Below, in pieces: positions 56,289-64,000 of a stretch of 64,000 nt of DNA. Where the stretch lies: assembly GCA_934320845.1 (NCBI GenBank), contig CAKRFU010000001.1, positions 124,001 through 188,000 of the forward strand. Reading direction: 5' to 3'. Below the pieces are notes generated by a model. The model saw nothing but the letters and a program-made list of their open reading frames with translations. It was not told the origin of the DNA and searched no databases. The DNA comes from an uncultured Lachnospiraceae bacterium (lineage in GTDB: Bacteria; Bacillota; Clostridia; Lachnospirales; Lachnospiraceae). The position numbers and the translations under genes were made by a program. Within the stretch, counting starts at the first letter, position 1. Each line of letters starts with the position of its first letter.

Positions 56289-57297
56289 AATATTTAAGCA
56301 CCCCATTTCCATTGTTTTGAACAATATCCTCTGCAAGATCTATGTCTGACTTAGGAACAATGTCTTTTACTGCACCAAATAAACTGCTGAATATTCCCGA
56401 TAATGAATCATTATCAGGGGTATAGTATGTTATATCACTTGAAAAACCTGCCTCTTTTAAAAAAGCTTTCTTTTCATCTTCCAAAGAACCTACTTCATCA
56501 ATAAGATTTATTTCTTTTGCCTGTTTTGCTGAATAAATGCGTCCATCCGCAATCTTTTTAACTTCACTTGTATCCATCTTTCTACCTTCGGCTACAATGC
56601 CTACAAACTGATCATAAGCCTCATCCACAAGTGACTGTAAAATATCGTGCTGCTCTTTCGTAAGGTCAAGACCTGCTGAACCCATAGCCTTATTCTTGCC
56701 ACTTGTTATGTCTATTTCCTTTATACCAAGTTTGTCATAAAGCTTCTTACAGTTTGTAAGTGAAACTATTACACCAATAGAACCAGTCCAGCAATTTCTA
56801 TTTGCATAAATCTTATCTGCCGCCATTGAAATATAATATCCTCCCGAACATGCCTGAGATGCAAAATATGCCCATATAGGTCTCTTTGTCTTTTCCTTAT
56901 ATTCCATAAGTTTAAGATATAACTCGTCACTCTCATAAACAGCCCCTCCCGGACTATCAACAAAAAGAAGTATTCCTTTATTATTGTCAGACTTTTCCAT
57001 TTTTTCAATATATTTTAAGTATAAATCATGATTGTAGGTATTATCTGATGTAAGACTATTTGAAGACGATGCTCCGATTTCTCCCTCAATATTTATTACC
57101 CCTACAAAATCTTTTTCAGGTAAATCAATACTTGAATCTGTTTCTGAAGAAAGCACTTCTTTTACTATACTACGTGTATCCGCTTTGTTTTTCTGTATAA
57201 GTTTTGAACTTATCACATTTGACGCAACACCTGTGATTCCAACTGCTATTATAACAACCCCTGTAACCACTATGCTGATAATCTGTTTTGTTTTCAT
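56278..57297 (-). CDS. sppA: Signal peptide peptidase SppA (S49)
   Basis: This 339-residue membrane-anchored serine protease degrades cleaved signal peptides. One N-terminal helix (about residues 5-28) is followed by the S49 domain with DSPGGAVYESDELY near residue 114. The nucleophile Ser151 lies in SQACSGGYYISMAADKIYA, and the general base lysine in TSGKNKAMGSAG (Lys201 or Lys203). It is the single-domain Gram-positive form. AAGGAAA precedes the ATG. The RDD gene overlaps its end. Confidence 0.95.
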   Translation of the reverse strand: MKTKQIISIVVTGVVIIAVGITGVASNVISSKLIQKNKADTRSIVKEVLSSETDSSIDLPEKDFVGVINIEGEIGASSSNSLTSDNTYNHDLYLKYIEKMEKSDNNKGILLFVDSPGGAVYESDELYLKLMEYKEKTKRPIWAYFASQACSGGYYISMAADKIYANRNCWTGSIGVIVSLTNCKKLYDKLGIKEIDITSGKNKAMGSAGLDLTKEQHDILQSLVDEAYDQFVGIVAEGRKMDTSEVKKIADGRIYSAKQAKEINLIDEVGSLEDEKKAFLKEAGFSSDITYYTPDNDSLSGIFSSLFGAVKDIVPKSDIDLAEDIVQNNGNGVLKYYAK

Positions 57298-57365
57298 AGA
57301 ATTTTCCTTTCCCTACTATAATTAATTACAACATGGTTAATTTTACCACAATAAAACTTTTCGGT

Positions 57366-57406
57366 CAAAAAATCCCCCGTTTGCTGTTTTCACAACTAAA
57401 ACGGGG
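57366..57406 (-). terminator. Terminator of the second glgP gene
   Basis: On the minus strand CCCCCGTTT pairs with AAACGGGGG and is followed by TTTTTT. It begins about 20 bp after the phosphorylase stop and insulates sppA. Confidence 0.9.
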
Positions 57407-57427
57407 GTGAATAAGAAATAATTTTAA

Positions 57428-59890
57428 TTAGTCCGCATCTGTAACTTCAACCTTAACTTTATTAAGATGCCAAATTTCCTTTGCGTACTCTTCAATGGTT
57501 CTGTCAGATGAGAATTTACCACTCTTTGCTGTATTTAACATAGCTGAGCGAGCCCATTTTTTTTCATCCTTATATGCAGTCTCAACCTTTTCCTGAGCTT
57601 CAGCATACATCCTGAAATCTTTGAGAATAAAATACATATCAGGTCTGCCGCCCTGTCCGTCAAGGAGAGAATTATAAATATCTCTGAATTCTTCAAAGTT
57701 GCCCTGAGAATATGTTCCATCTACAAGCTGTGTAAGTACAGCACGTATATCTGCATCTGAATTATAAATATCCCTTGGGTTGTACTGTCCATTATGCTCA
57801 TATGCAATTACTTCGTCTGATGAAAGACCAAAGATAAATGCATTTTCTTTTCCAACTTCATCAACTATCTCAACATTTGCACCATCCATGGTACCAAGTG
57901 TAAGTGCACCGTTCAACATGAACTTCATGTTTCCTGTTCCTGATGCCTCTTTACTTGCTGTTGAAATCTGCTCTGAAACATCTGCTGCCGCAAAAATTAT
58001 CTCGGCATTTGAAACTCTGTAGTTCTCAATAAATACAACCTTAATTTTTCCGTTGATAGATGCATCATTATTGATAACATCGCCAACACTGTTGATAAGT
58101 TTGATAATTGATTTTGCTCTCTGATATCCGGCGGATGCCTTTGCACCAAATATAAATGTTCTTGGATAAAAATCCATACCCGGATTCTGCTTTAATTTAT
58201 TGTAAAGGTACATTACATGAAGAATATTTAAGAGCTGACGCTTATACTCATGTAATCGTTTTACCTGCACATCAAAGATAGAACGAGGGTCTACTTCAAT
58301 TCCATTATGCTCTTTGATATATTTGGCAAGACGCACTTTATTCTTGTACTTAATGTTCATGAATTCTTTCTGACTGCGTTCATCATCGACATAAACAGAA
58401 AGTTCATCAAGATGTTTAAGATTTGTAATCCAATCATCACCGATTTTATCTGTAATCCACTGTGCAAGCAACGGATTCCCATGAAGTAAAAATCTTCTCT
58501 GTGTAATACCGTTTGTCTTGTTGTTAAACTTCTCAGGCATCATCTCATAAAAATCTTTAAGTTCCTGATGTTTCAAAATTTCTGTATGAAGTTTTGCAAC
58601 ACCATTTACTGAAAAGCTTGCTGCTATAGCAAGATGTGCCATCTTAACCTGACCATCATAAATAATGGCCATCTTTTCTACTTTGCTGTTATCGTCAGGA
58701 TATGCAGCCTGAATTTGAAGTACAAATCTTCTGTTAATTTCCTCAATAATCTGATAAATTCTAGGCAAAAGTCTTGAGAAAAGCTCTAAAGGCCATTTTT
58801 CAAGTGCCTCTGACATAATTGTATGATTTGTATAAGCACATGATTTTGTAGTAATGTCCCATGCCTCATCCCATGAAAGATTGTACTCATCCATAAGAAT
58901 ACGCATAAGCTCTGCAACTGTAACTGTAGGATGTGTATCATTTAACTGGAACACAACCTTCTCATGAATTTTATGAATATCATCATGCTTTTCCATGTAC
59001 TTTTTAACTGCACGCTGAATACTTGCAGATACAAAGAAATACTGCTGTTTTAATCTGAGTTCTTTTCCTGCCATATGATTATCATTTGGATAAAGTACCT
59101 CACAAATAGTTCTTGCAAGATTCTCCTGCTCTACTGCTTTCTGATAATCACCCTTATCAAATGAATCAAGATTAAATGTATCAATAGGCTCTGCGTCCCA
59201 AATTCTGAGAGTATTTACTACATTGTTGTTGTAACCTACTATCGGAAGGTCGTAAGGAACTGCTCTTACTGACTGATAATTTTCCTGAACAAATTTATCT
59301 CGTCCACACTCATCTTTTCGTATAGTAACATAACCGCCAAATTTAACTTCAACAGCATATTCAGGTCTCTTGATTTCAAACGGATTTCCGTATTTAAGCC
59401 AGTCATCCGGCTTTTCAATCTGATATCCGTTTTCAATAACCTGTTTAAACATTCCATATTTATAGCGAATGCCGCATCCATATGCCGGATATCCTAATGT
59501 TGACAACGAATCAAGAAAACATGCTGCAAGTCTTCCAAGTCCCCCGTTTCCAAGTGCTGCATCAGGCTCCTGATCCTCTATAACATCAAGATTCATTCCT
59601 AATTCTTCAATAGCTTCTTTGATTGCCTGATTTCCTTTTAAGTTAATGATAATATTTCCCAGTGCTCTTCCTGTAAGAAATTCCATAGACAGATAATAAA
59701 CTGTCTTTACGTCCTGTTCCTCATAAGTTCTATGTGTAGCCATCCACTGATCCACAATAAAATCTTTAACGGCATATGCTACTGCCTGAAATTTCTGCTG
59801 CTCATCAGCCTCGCTGATAGACTTTCTGAATAAAACTTTTAAATAATCCTCAACTTCTTTTTTAAACTCTACCTTATTCAATTCCTTCAT
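57428..59890 (-). CDS. glgP: Glycogen/maltodextrin phosphorylase (full length)
   Basis: This 820-residue PLP enzyme yields glucose-1-phosphate from alpha-glucans. It has [20 protein letters not shown] near residue 106, [27 protein letters not shown], and [20 protein letters not shown] with the PLP-binding Lys656. The length is normal for the classical family, about 70 residues more than the paralogue at 9447-11699. AGGAGG lies upstream of ATG 59890. It is monocistronic, with a strong terminator. Confidence 0.96.
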   Translation of the reverse strand: MKELNKVEFKKEVEDYLKVLFRKSISEADEQQKFQAVAYAVKDFIVDQWMATHRTYEEQDVKTVYYLSMEFLTGRALGNIIINLKGNQAIKEAIEELGMNLDVIEDQEPDAALGNGGLGRLAACFLDSLSTLGYPAYGCGIRYKYGMFKQVIENGYQIEKPDDWLKYGNPFEIKRPEYAVEVKFGGYVTIRKDECGRDKFVQENYQSVRAVPYDLPIVGYNNNVVNTLRIWDAEPIDTFNLDSFDKGDYQKAVEQENLARTICEVLYPNDNHMAGKELRLKQQYFFVSASIQRAVKKYMEKHDDIHKIHEKVVFQLNDTHPTVTVAELMRILMDEYNLSWDEAWDITTKSCAYTNHTIMSEALEKWPLELFSRLLPRIYQIIEEINRRFVLQIQAAYPDDNSKVEKMAIIYDGQVKMAHLAIAASFSVNGVAKLHTEILKHQELKDFYEMMPEKFNNKTNGITQRRFLLHGNPLLAQWITDKIGDDWITNLKHLDELSVYVDDERSQKEFMNIKYKNKVRLAKYIKEHNGIEVDPRSIFDVQVKRLHEYKRQLLNILHVMYLYNKLKQNPGMDFYPRTFIFGAKASAGYQRAKSIIKLINSVGDVINNDASINGKIKVVFIENYRVSNAEIIFAAADVSEQISTASKEASGTGNMKFMLNGALTLGTMDGANVEIVDEVGKENAFIFGLSSDEVIAYEHNGQYNPRDIYNSDADIRAVLTQLVDGTYSQGNFEEFRDIYNSLLDGQGGRPDMYFILKDFRMYAEAQEKVETAYKDEKKWARSAMLNTAKSGKFSSDRTIEEYAKEIWHLNKVKVEVTDAD

Positions 59891-60137
59891 ACTTTTTATT
59901 ATCCTCCTGATATTGCAACCGACTCTGTCTTACATTTACCATTATAAACCACACACCCTCAAAAATCAACGAAACTCATTGTTAGGCACCTTTTTTATTT
60001 AATCCATATTTTCTTAAAATACTTATTTTTTCATCCGGACTTTCTTTCAAAAAAATTGCTGAAACACCCTAAAACTATGCATATATTCTATATTTTATTC
60101 ATATTTATTAATTGATAAATAAAAGTGAGGTAATCTT

Positions 60138-60575
60138 ATGTTTAATCGAAAAAAAACCTCATTTCACCGAATTCAAATATTAAGCTGCACTCTTATAATA
60201 ATGCTGATTTCTTTATTTTGCTTAAATGGCTGTGCTGCTGATAACGATTACCCCAAAACAAAAGATATTGATTACACTGTAGTAACAGGAAATGAAATTC
60301 CAAAAGAACTCCGCAAAATGATAAAAGAGCGCAAAGACTCTGCTTTTGAACTAAGTTTTTCCTGTGAAGGTGAACTGTATATAGTTAAAGGCTATGGAAA
60401 ACAGCTCTCCCCTGAGTTTAGCATAACTGTCAATGAACTTTATCTTTCTGACAATTATATAGTATTTGACACAGAATTGTATGGTCCCAAAAAAGAAACA
60501 AAATCAAAAACCAAAAGTTATCCATATATTGTTGTGAAAACAGAATACATTAATAAATCAATTGTTTTTAAATAG
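60138..60575 (+). CDS. PrcB-like lipoprotein
   Basis: The 145-residue protein has a lipoprotein signal peptide ending LNGC (Cys at about residue 32). The mature domain reads IPKELRKMIKERKDSAFELSFSCEGELYIVKGYGKQ and YIVVKTEY, which resembles the C-terminal domain of the PrcB/protease-complex-inhibitor family. That group is poorly characterised. GAGG precedes the ATG. Confidence 0.7.
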   Translation: MFNRKKTSFHRIQILSCTLIIMLISLFCLNGCAADNDYPKTKDIDYTVVTGNEIPKELRKMIKERKDSAFELSFSCEGELYIVKGYGKQLSPEFSITVNELYLSDNYIVFDTELYGPKKETKSKTKSYPYIVVKTEYINKSIVFK

Positions 60576-60636
60576 CCTTTCTATTTTAAATAACCGCTCA
60601 ATTTTTAATTTTTTCAGCTTCAATAATTTTTCAATT

Positions 60637-61743
60637 TCAAACAACGATAAAACATATATCCGCAAATGTAATTTCATCCTGAACTTTGCATCTTGTTTTT
60701 ACATTTGCGGCAATTCTTTCTCCATTAACTAAAGTCCCATTGCATGACCCTTTGTCCGTAACATATAAAAAATTCTCATCCGCTTCAAGTACGGCATGCT
60801 TTCTGCTTATATAATTTTGAGGAAACACAACGTCATTATCATGACTGCGTCCGATATGAACCATACTTCCCATATCACCACTAAAAGATAAACTCTTTTT
60901 TATATTTATTATTTCCGGTATAAACTCTTTTAAAAAATTATTTTTTTTATTATCTCTAACAAGCAAAAAACATTCACTCTTGTTATAATCACCCACGTTA
61001 TCTTTTTCTTCACTCCGAGCAAATACATTAACACAAGCATTTTCACTTACCAAAACGTCAGATTTCTTTTTTCGTGATACATTTACATTATCCGAATACT
61101 TTGATACTTCATCTGAATACCCTGCTGCCTTATCCGGATACCGTGATGCTTCATCTGAATACCCTGCTGCCTCATCTGGATACCGTGATATATCATCCGG
61201 GTATTTCATTTCTTCCAAAAAAACCTCAATATCAACCATATTAAAGTTGTCTGTCGAGACAATATCGTATATACCATAAATAAATTCAACACACTTTTTG
61301 TCACAATGATCTGTTATCTTCATAATGTCTTCAGTTAATTCCTTAATCTGTTTTCTAAATGAACAATTTAATCCGGGTAAAACACAAAATTTAAGATTTT
61401 TATATTTACGGTTTCCAAATATTAAATCCTTATTTAGCAATACCGAATTAGCAGATATAAGATACTCCTGACAGCTTTTCAATATTTCCATAATAGCCAT
61501 ATATATTTCTTTTAAAATATCATATGTCATCTTACCCTCTCTCATTAAATCTGAAACTGCTGTTTTATCAGTTGTATCATAATAAAGATATGTTCTGTTG
61601 TCTTCATATCTGAAATCACACGGAAGCAATCCGCCAATATTATTGTTTTGAAGCATCTTTGCTTCAACCGACTCCTCACTGATGTAATCAATTTCAAATA
61701 CAATATAAACTCCTGAAATTCCTTCCTTTTTCTTATATTCCAT
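60637..61743 (-). CDS. DUF6382-FHA domain protein of the pilus locus
   Basis: The 368-residue protein has an N-terminal DUF6382-like domain (about 1-165) and a repeat linker (about 179-220). A C-terminal forkhead-associated domain (about 285-368) contains HIGRSHDNDVVFPQNYISRKHA and GSCNGTLVNGERI, which has the Arg, Ser and Asn needed to bind phosphothreonine. Such proteins often end clostridial Tad-like pilus operons and may link pilus assembly to Ser/Thr kinase signalling. GGGGG precedes the ATG. Confidence 0.85.
   Translation of the reverse strand: MEYKKKEGISGVYIVFEIDYISEESVEAKMLQNNNIGGLLPCDFRYEDNRTYLYYDTTDKTAVSDLMREGKMTYDILKEIYMAIMEILKSCQEYLISANSVLLNKDLIFGNRKYKNLKFCVLPGLNCSFRKQIKELTEDIMKITDHCDKKCVEFIYGIYDIVSTDNFNMVDIEVFLEEMKYPDDISRYPDEAAGYSDEASRYPDKAAGYSDEVSKYSDNVNVSRKKKSDVLVSENACVNVFARSEEKDNVGDYNKSECFLLVRDNKKNNFLKEFIPEIINIKKSLSFSGDMGSMVHIGRSHDNDVVFPQNYISRKHAVLEADENFLYVTDKGSCNGTLVNGERIAANVKTRCKVQDEITFADICFIVV
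61085..61205 (-). repeat. 21-bp repeats encoding heptads in the FHA protein linker
   Basis: The linker repeats units such as RYPDEAAGYSDEAS and RYPDKAAGYSDEVS, giving alternating seven-residue blocks Y(P/S)D(E/K)xxx. It is a coding minisatellite of about five to six copies. Confidence 0.8.
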
Positions 61744-61851
61744 TTCAACCCCCTTTTTTCACACCTCTTTTGTACATATCAAGTTTGTGACAAGTGTGTA
61801 CATACACAAATCTTGTGTGTAAAAAACAAGATTTTTCACACTATACCAAAT

Positions 61852-62340
61852 TTATTCTTTATACATTTTTCTATATCTAACCATTGTCTCAGGCCTGACC
61901 TTTAAATATTTTGTTTTAATATAAATTTTCTTTGTCTTTTTCATAAAATAACCTATAACCGGAATATCAATTTTAGAAACTGCTTTAACTTCCGTTTTTA
62001 TATATGTTTTTCCAACATTACATTTTAATTTAGTTACTTTAAATATTCTTAAATTTCTTGAAACCGACTCTTTAGTCATGATTTTTTCACTTAAAATTTT
62101 TTTTGATTTTATTTTCTTTAAATCTTTATTATTTGAATTTTTTTTGTCCAATGTTTTTTCATAATTTTCATCATTCTCATCTATACAAATCACATTGTAT
62201 CTTATATTTTCATGTAATATAACCTTATCATGCAATACAAACAACATATATATCATTGAAAAAATCATTCCAAGTATTATTGGAACAACAAATGCTGCTT
62301 CAACTGTATAATTTGCAGAAATCTTGTATCTTTTACGCAT
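61852..62340 (-). CDS. TadE-like pseudopilin (small)
   Basis: The 162-residue protein has a short basic leader, then NYTVEAAFVVPIILGMIFSMIYMLFVL, the TadE/pseudopilin N-terminal helix with Glu at +5 relative to the usual processing site. The rest is Lys/Asn-rich and faces outside. It should be cleaved by the prepilin peptidase encoded just upstream. It is part of the same-strand pilus locus. Confidence 0.85.
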   Translation of the reverse strand: MRKRYKISANYTVEAAFVVPIILGMIFSMIYMLFVLHDKVILHENIRYNVICIDENDENYEKTLDKKNSNNKDLKKIKSKKILSEKIMTKESVSRNLRIFKVTKLKCNVGKTYIKTEVKAVSKIDIPVIGYFMKKTKKIYIKTKYLKVRPETMVRYRKMYKE

Positions 62341-62379
62341 TCCAAAACCCCATTCTATATTTTCAAGTTTATTTTAAAC

Positions 62380-62805
62380 TCAAGCAATATTTTGAAACAA
62401 ACAAAATAAATACGCAGCCAGTACAAATGGAACAAGAGGCATCTCATAGTCCTTTTTCTTTCTTTGAATAATAACAAGAAATAATGCCGCAAAAAAAGCA
62501 AATGCAATGGATAAAAAAATCACTAAAATTCCTTTTTGAACACCAATAAAACATATTATAATTGAATAAAGACATACATCTCCAATCCCTACAGCTCCTT
62601 TACTTAAAATCGAGACACATGCCAGTAGACTTCCAATACCAATGCCTGCCACAAAACTTTCAATATTATAATTTTTTTCAAAATAACAGCACACCGCAAG
62701 AATTAACGTAAACGTCAATAATACCCTTATATCAACCGTTCTTCTTGCAATATCAGTTATTGTACATATCCCAATGCATAAAAATAACACAATACTTACA
62801 AACAT
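62380..62805 (-). CDS. Prepilin peptidase (A24, TadV/CpaA type)
   Basis: The 141-residue polytopic aspartic protease cleaves prepilin leaders. The two catalytic Asp are in TDIARRTVDIR near residue 18 and in the GxGD motif VGIGDVCLY near residue 73. It is the small, methylase-less TadV form with five or six helices. The start overlaps the upstream gene's end region closely, with TAAGG before it. Confidence 0.9.
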   Translation of the reverse strand: MFVSIVLFLCIGICTITDIARRTVDIRVLLTFTLILAVCCYFEKNYNIESFVAGIGIGSLLACVSILSKGAVGIGDVCLYSIIICFIGVQKGILVIFLSIAFAFFAALFLVIIQRKKKDYEMPLVPFVLAAYLFCLFQNIA

Positions 62806-62814
62806 ATAACCTTA

Positions 62815-63531
62815 TCACCCCCTCCCTCTACATTTGCTGCATTCAGGCATACCGCTTATTTCCGATATTTTTACTTTTCTTACATATCTTTTTATTCCAT
62901 GACATTTTTTAGTACAATGATACCTGTCTCCATAAGTTGTTATATAAACATAAGTATTTAAGGCATCCTCCGTTCTGTAACAAAATTCACACTTTTTATA
63001 CTTTCCTCCTGATGAATTTCTTTTTTTATCAATAAGTTTTACTAAGACTCGTTGAATACTCGGATTCAAATATGTACAGTCAGAATAGTCATGATAAACG
63101 CTCCCACTCTCGGTAATATAAACAGTTTTTTCTGACTCATGTGTATCAGAGCACATACTTTTCCCCTTGTACTCGTTCAAAACAATTCTTTGATAAATCT
63201 TATTGTTAGTAAGTTTACCTGACAAGACGGGATTTTTCATTTTGTATCTCATAAAGCATATTTTATATCCGTTACTTTCAGACCACATTATAATATGACT
63301 TTCACCAAATATACTTTTCAATGTATCTGTTTTTGTCCCATATGCTGAATATTTTGCTGCGGCATCTGCAAGCTGAATATGATTTTTGTTTATTTCAAAC
63401 AATACATTAAATTCATAAAAAAACGAGAATACCATAATAAAAAACAATGGCACACATAATGATGCTTCAACTGTAACAGATGCACTTAAACGCCACTTTT
63501 GGTACCTGTCATATCTTTTCTTATCTCTCAT
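62815..63531 (-). CDS. TadE-like protein with Cys/His-rich repeats
   Basis: The 238-residue protein has the pseudopilin helix SASVTVEASLCVPLFFIMVFSFFYEF at about residues 16-42. Its C-terminal half has two related modules, VYITESGSVYHDYSDCTYLN...CEFC and VYITTYGDRYHCTKKCHGIK...CSKCRGRG. Each has a His, a Cys and a later CxxC and may bind a metal. It overlaps the upstream DUF5702 gene by 11 bp. Confidence 0.85.
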   Translation of the reverse strand: MRDKKRYDRYQKWRLSASVTVEASLCVPLFFIMVFSFFYEFNVLFEINKNHIQLADAAAKYSAYGTKTDTLKSIFGESHIIMWSESNGYKICFMRYKMKNPVLSGKLTNNKIYQRIVLNEYKGKSMCSDTHESEKTVYITESGSVYHDYSDCTYLNPSIQRVLVKLIDKKRNSSGGKYKKCEFCYRTEDALNTYVYITTYGDRYHCTKKCHGIKRYVRKVKISEISGMPECSKCRGRG

Positions 63532-64000
63532 ACCCGTAACTTGTAATCACTCTCCTTTCAAATTTTTTAAATTTTAATTCATCTCCGTAAATCTTCCACA
63601 GATAAGGAAATATAAACTTCATTTCATACGCTATTTCAAATTCTGCTTCTACAATACAATCATAAATACGAAAACTTTCGTTATATCTTTTTCTCAAATC
63701 AAACTGGATAATATCAAACATTCTTGTTTTAATCTTTTGTGGTGACACCGATGCTGCAAAGCAAAATAAATATTCTCTGTAATCAATATACCTTGATACA
63801 ATCTTTCCATTGCTTTTTTCATATTGTTTTGCTTTATTTTGTAAAAATTTTCCTGTAGCTAGACATATTTCTTCATATGTTATCTTTATATCAGTCATTT
63901 TTTTCAAAACAGGAATCTGTCTGCCGTCAAGAAGTGCCGCTGTATCTATACACGACTCTTCAAATGCCATTATTGTGAGTATTACATACTGAACGCCTTT
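63521..64000 (-). CDS. DUF5702-like membrane protein of the pilus locus, 5' end beyond window
   Basis: The frame is open to the right edge: ten more in-frame codons precede the first ATG at 63970, so the true start lies outside. The visible 159 residues are the C-terminus, with ILTIMAFEESCIDTAALLDGRQIPVLKKM and ICLATGKFLQNKAKQYEKS, which resemble the end of clostridial DUF5702 proteins that accompany TadE genes. Its role in the pilus apparatus is inferred. Confidence 0.75.
   Translation of the reverse strand, partial: KGVQYVILTIMAFEESCIDTAALLDGRQIPVLKKMTDIKITYEEICLATGKFLQNKAKQYEKSNGKIVSRYIDYREYLFCFAASVSPQKIKTRMFDIIQFDLRKRYNESFRIYDCIVEAEFEIAYEMKFIFPYLWKIYGDELKFKKFERRVITSYGYER

Noticed and set aside
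1..64000. tRNA, rRNA or complete insertion-sequence genes
   Set aside because: I saw no cloverleaf-like sequence, no rRNA sequence and no transposase motif on reading, but I could not run a dedicated search.

Overview
The window is about 36% GC chromosomal DNA that looks like a gut Lachnospiraceae (Clostridia, Bacillota). The reasons are AGGAGG-type ribosome-binding sites, lipoprotein solute-binding receptors, SpoIIID and a degenerate LytM protein suggesting spore formation, a HrcA/CIRCE heat-shock site, clostridial DUF5702/TadE-like pilus genes, and starch/maltodextrin and plant-glycan hydrolases. I do not assign a species. No rRNA, tRNA, CRISPR array, prophage or complete transposase gene was seen.

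Layout. 1-3.3 kb: a truncated Cache-domain sensor, then a GH13 alpha-glucosidase divergent from an AraC regulator. 3.4-9.1 kb: an oleate hydratase with a long N-terminal extension, a large secreted Thr/Pro-repeat surface protein and a small membrane protein. 9.4-18.9 kb: an alpha-glucan module. It has a glycogen phosphorylase divergent from an AraC regulator, and an operon of maltodextrin-type ABC transporter, LacI regulator and 4-alpha-glucanotransferase, preceded by three contiguous 12-bp operator-like repeats. A second, full-length phosphorylase lies at 57.4-59.9 kb. 19-22 kb: a CbpA-like DnaJ, an Hsp20 with a perfect CIRCE, CorA, and a 0.2-kb MITE-like element. 22.3-26.1 kb: a TAXI receptor beside GltS, a 65-aa repeat-bearing small protein and a MATE pump. 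26.3-31.9 kb: a full liv operon and a cytidylate-kinase-like protein. 32-36.4 kb: a GH31/GH3 pair. 36.5-37.3 kb: SpoIIID and a MIF-like tautomerase.

37.4-55.3 kb is a patchwork of intact transporters and regulators (MATE, MarR, NhaC, AIM24, Gfo/Idh, metallo-beta-lactamase fold, HD) mixed with many damaged genes. These are two aldo/keto reductase remnants, two LysR 3' remnants, a MATE with an internal deletion, a MarR remnant, an SDR with one in-frame stop, an out-of-frame fusion of two ABC exporter subunits, and a hybrid histidine kinase with a stop, an internal deletion and a broken receiver. Several lesions look like deletions that joined halves of genes, which suggests recent or continuing decay of accessory efflux, redox and sensing functions.

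55.5-64 kb: an RDD membrane protein with a decapeptide-repeat tail behind SppA, the full-length GlgP, a PrcB-like lipoprotein, and the end of a Flp/Tad-like pilus locus (DUF5702 protein, two TadE-like pseudopilins, a prepilin peptidase) followed by a DUF6382-FHA protein.

Three receptor genes (MalE-like, TAXI, LivJ-like) are each separated from the permease gene behind them by an intercistronic hairpin. This is a plausible shared way to make more receptor than membrane channel.
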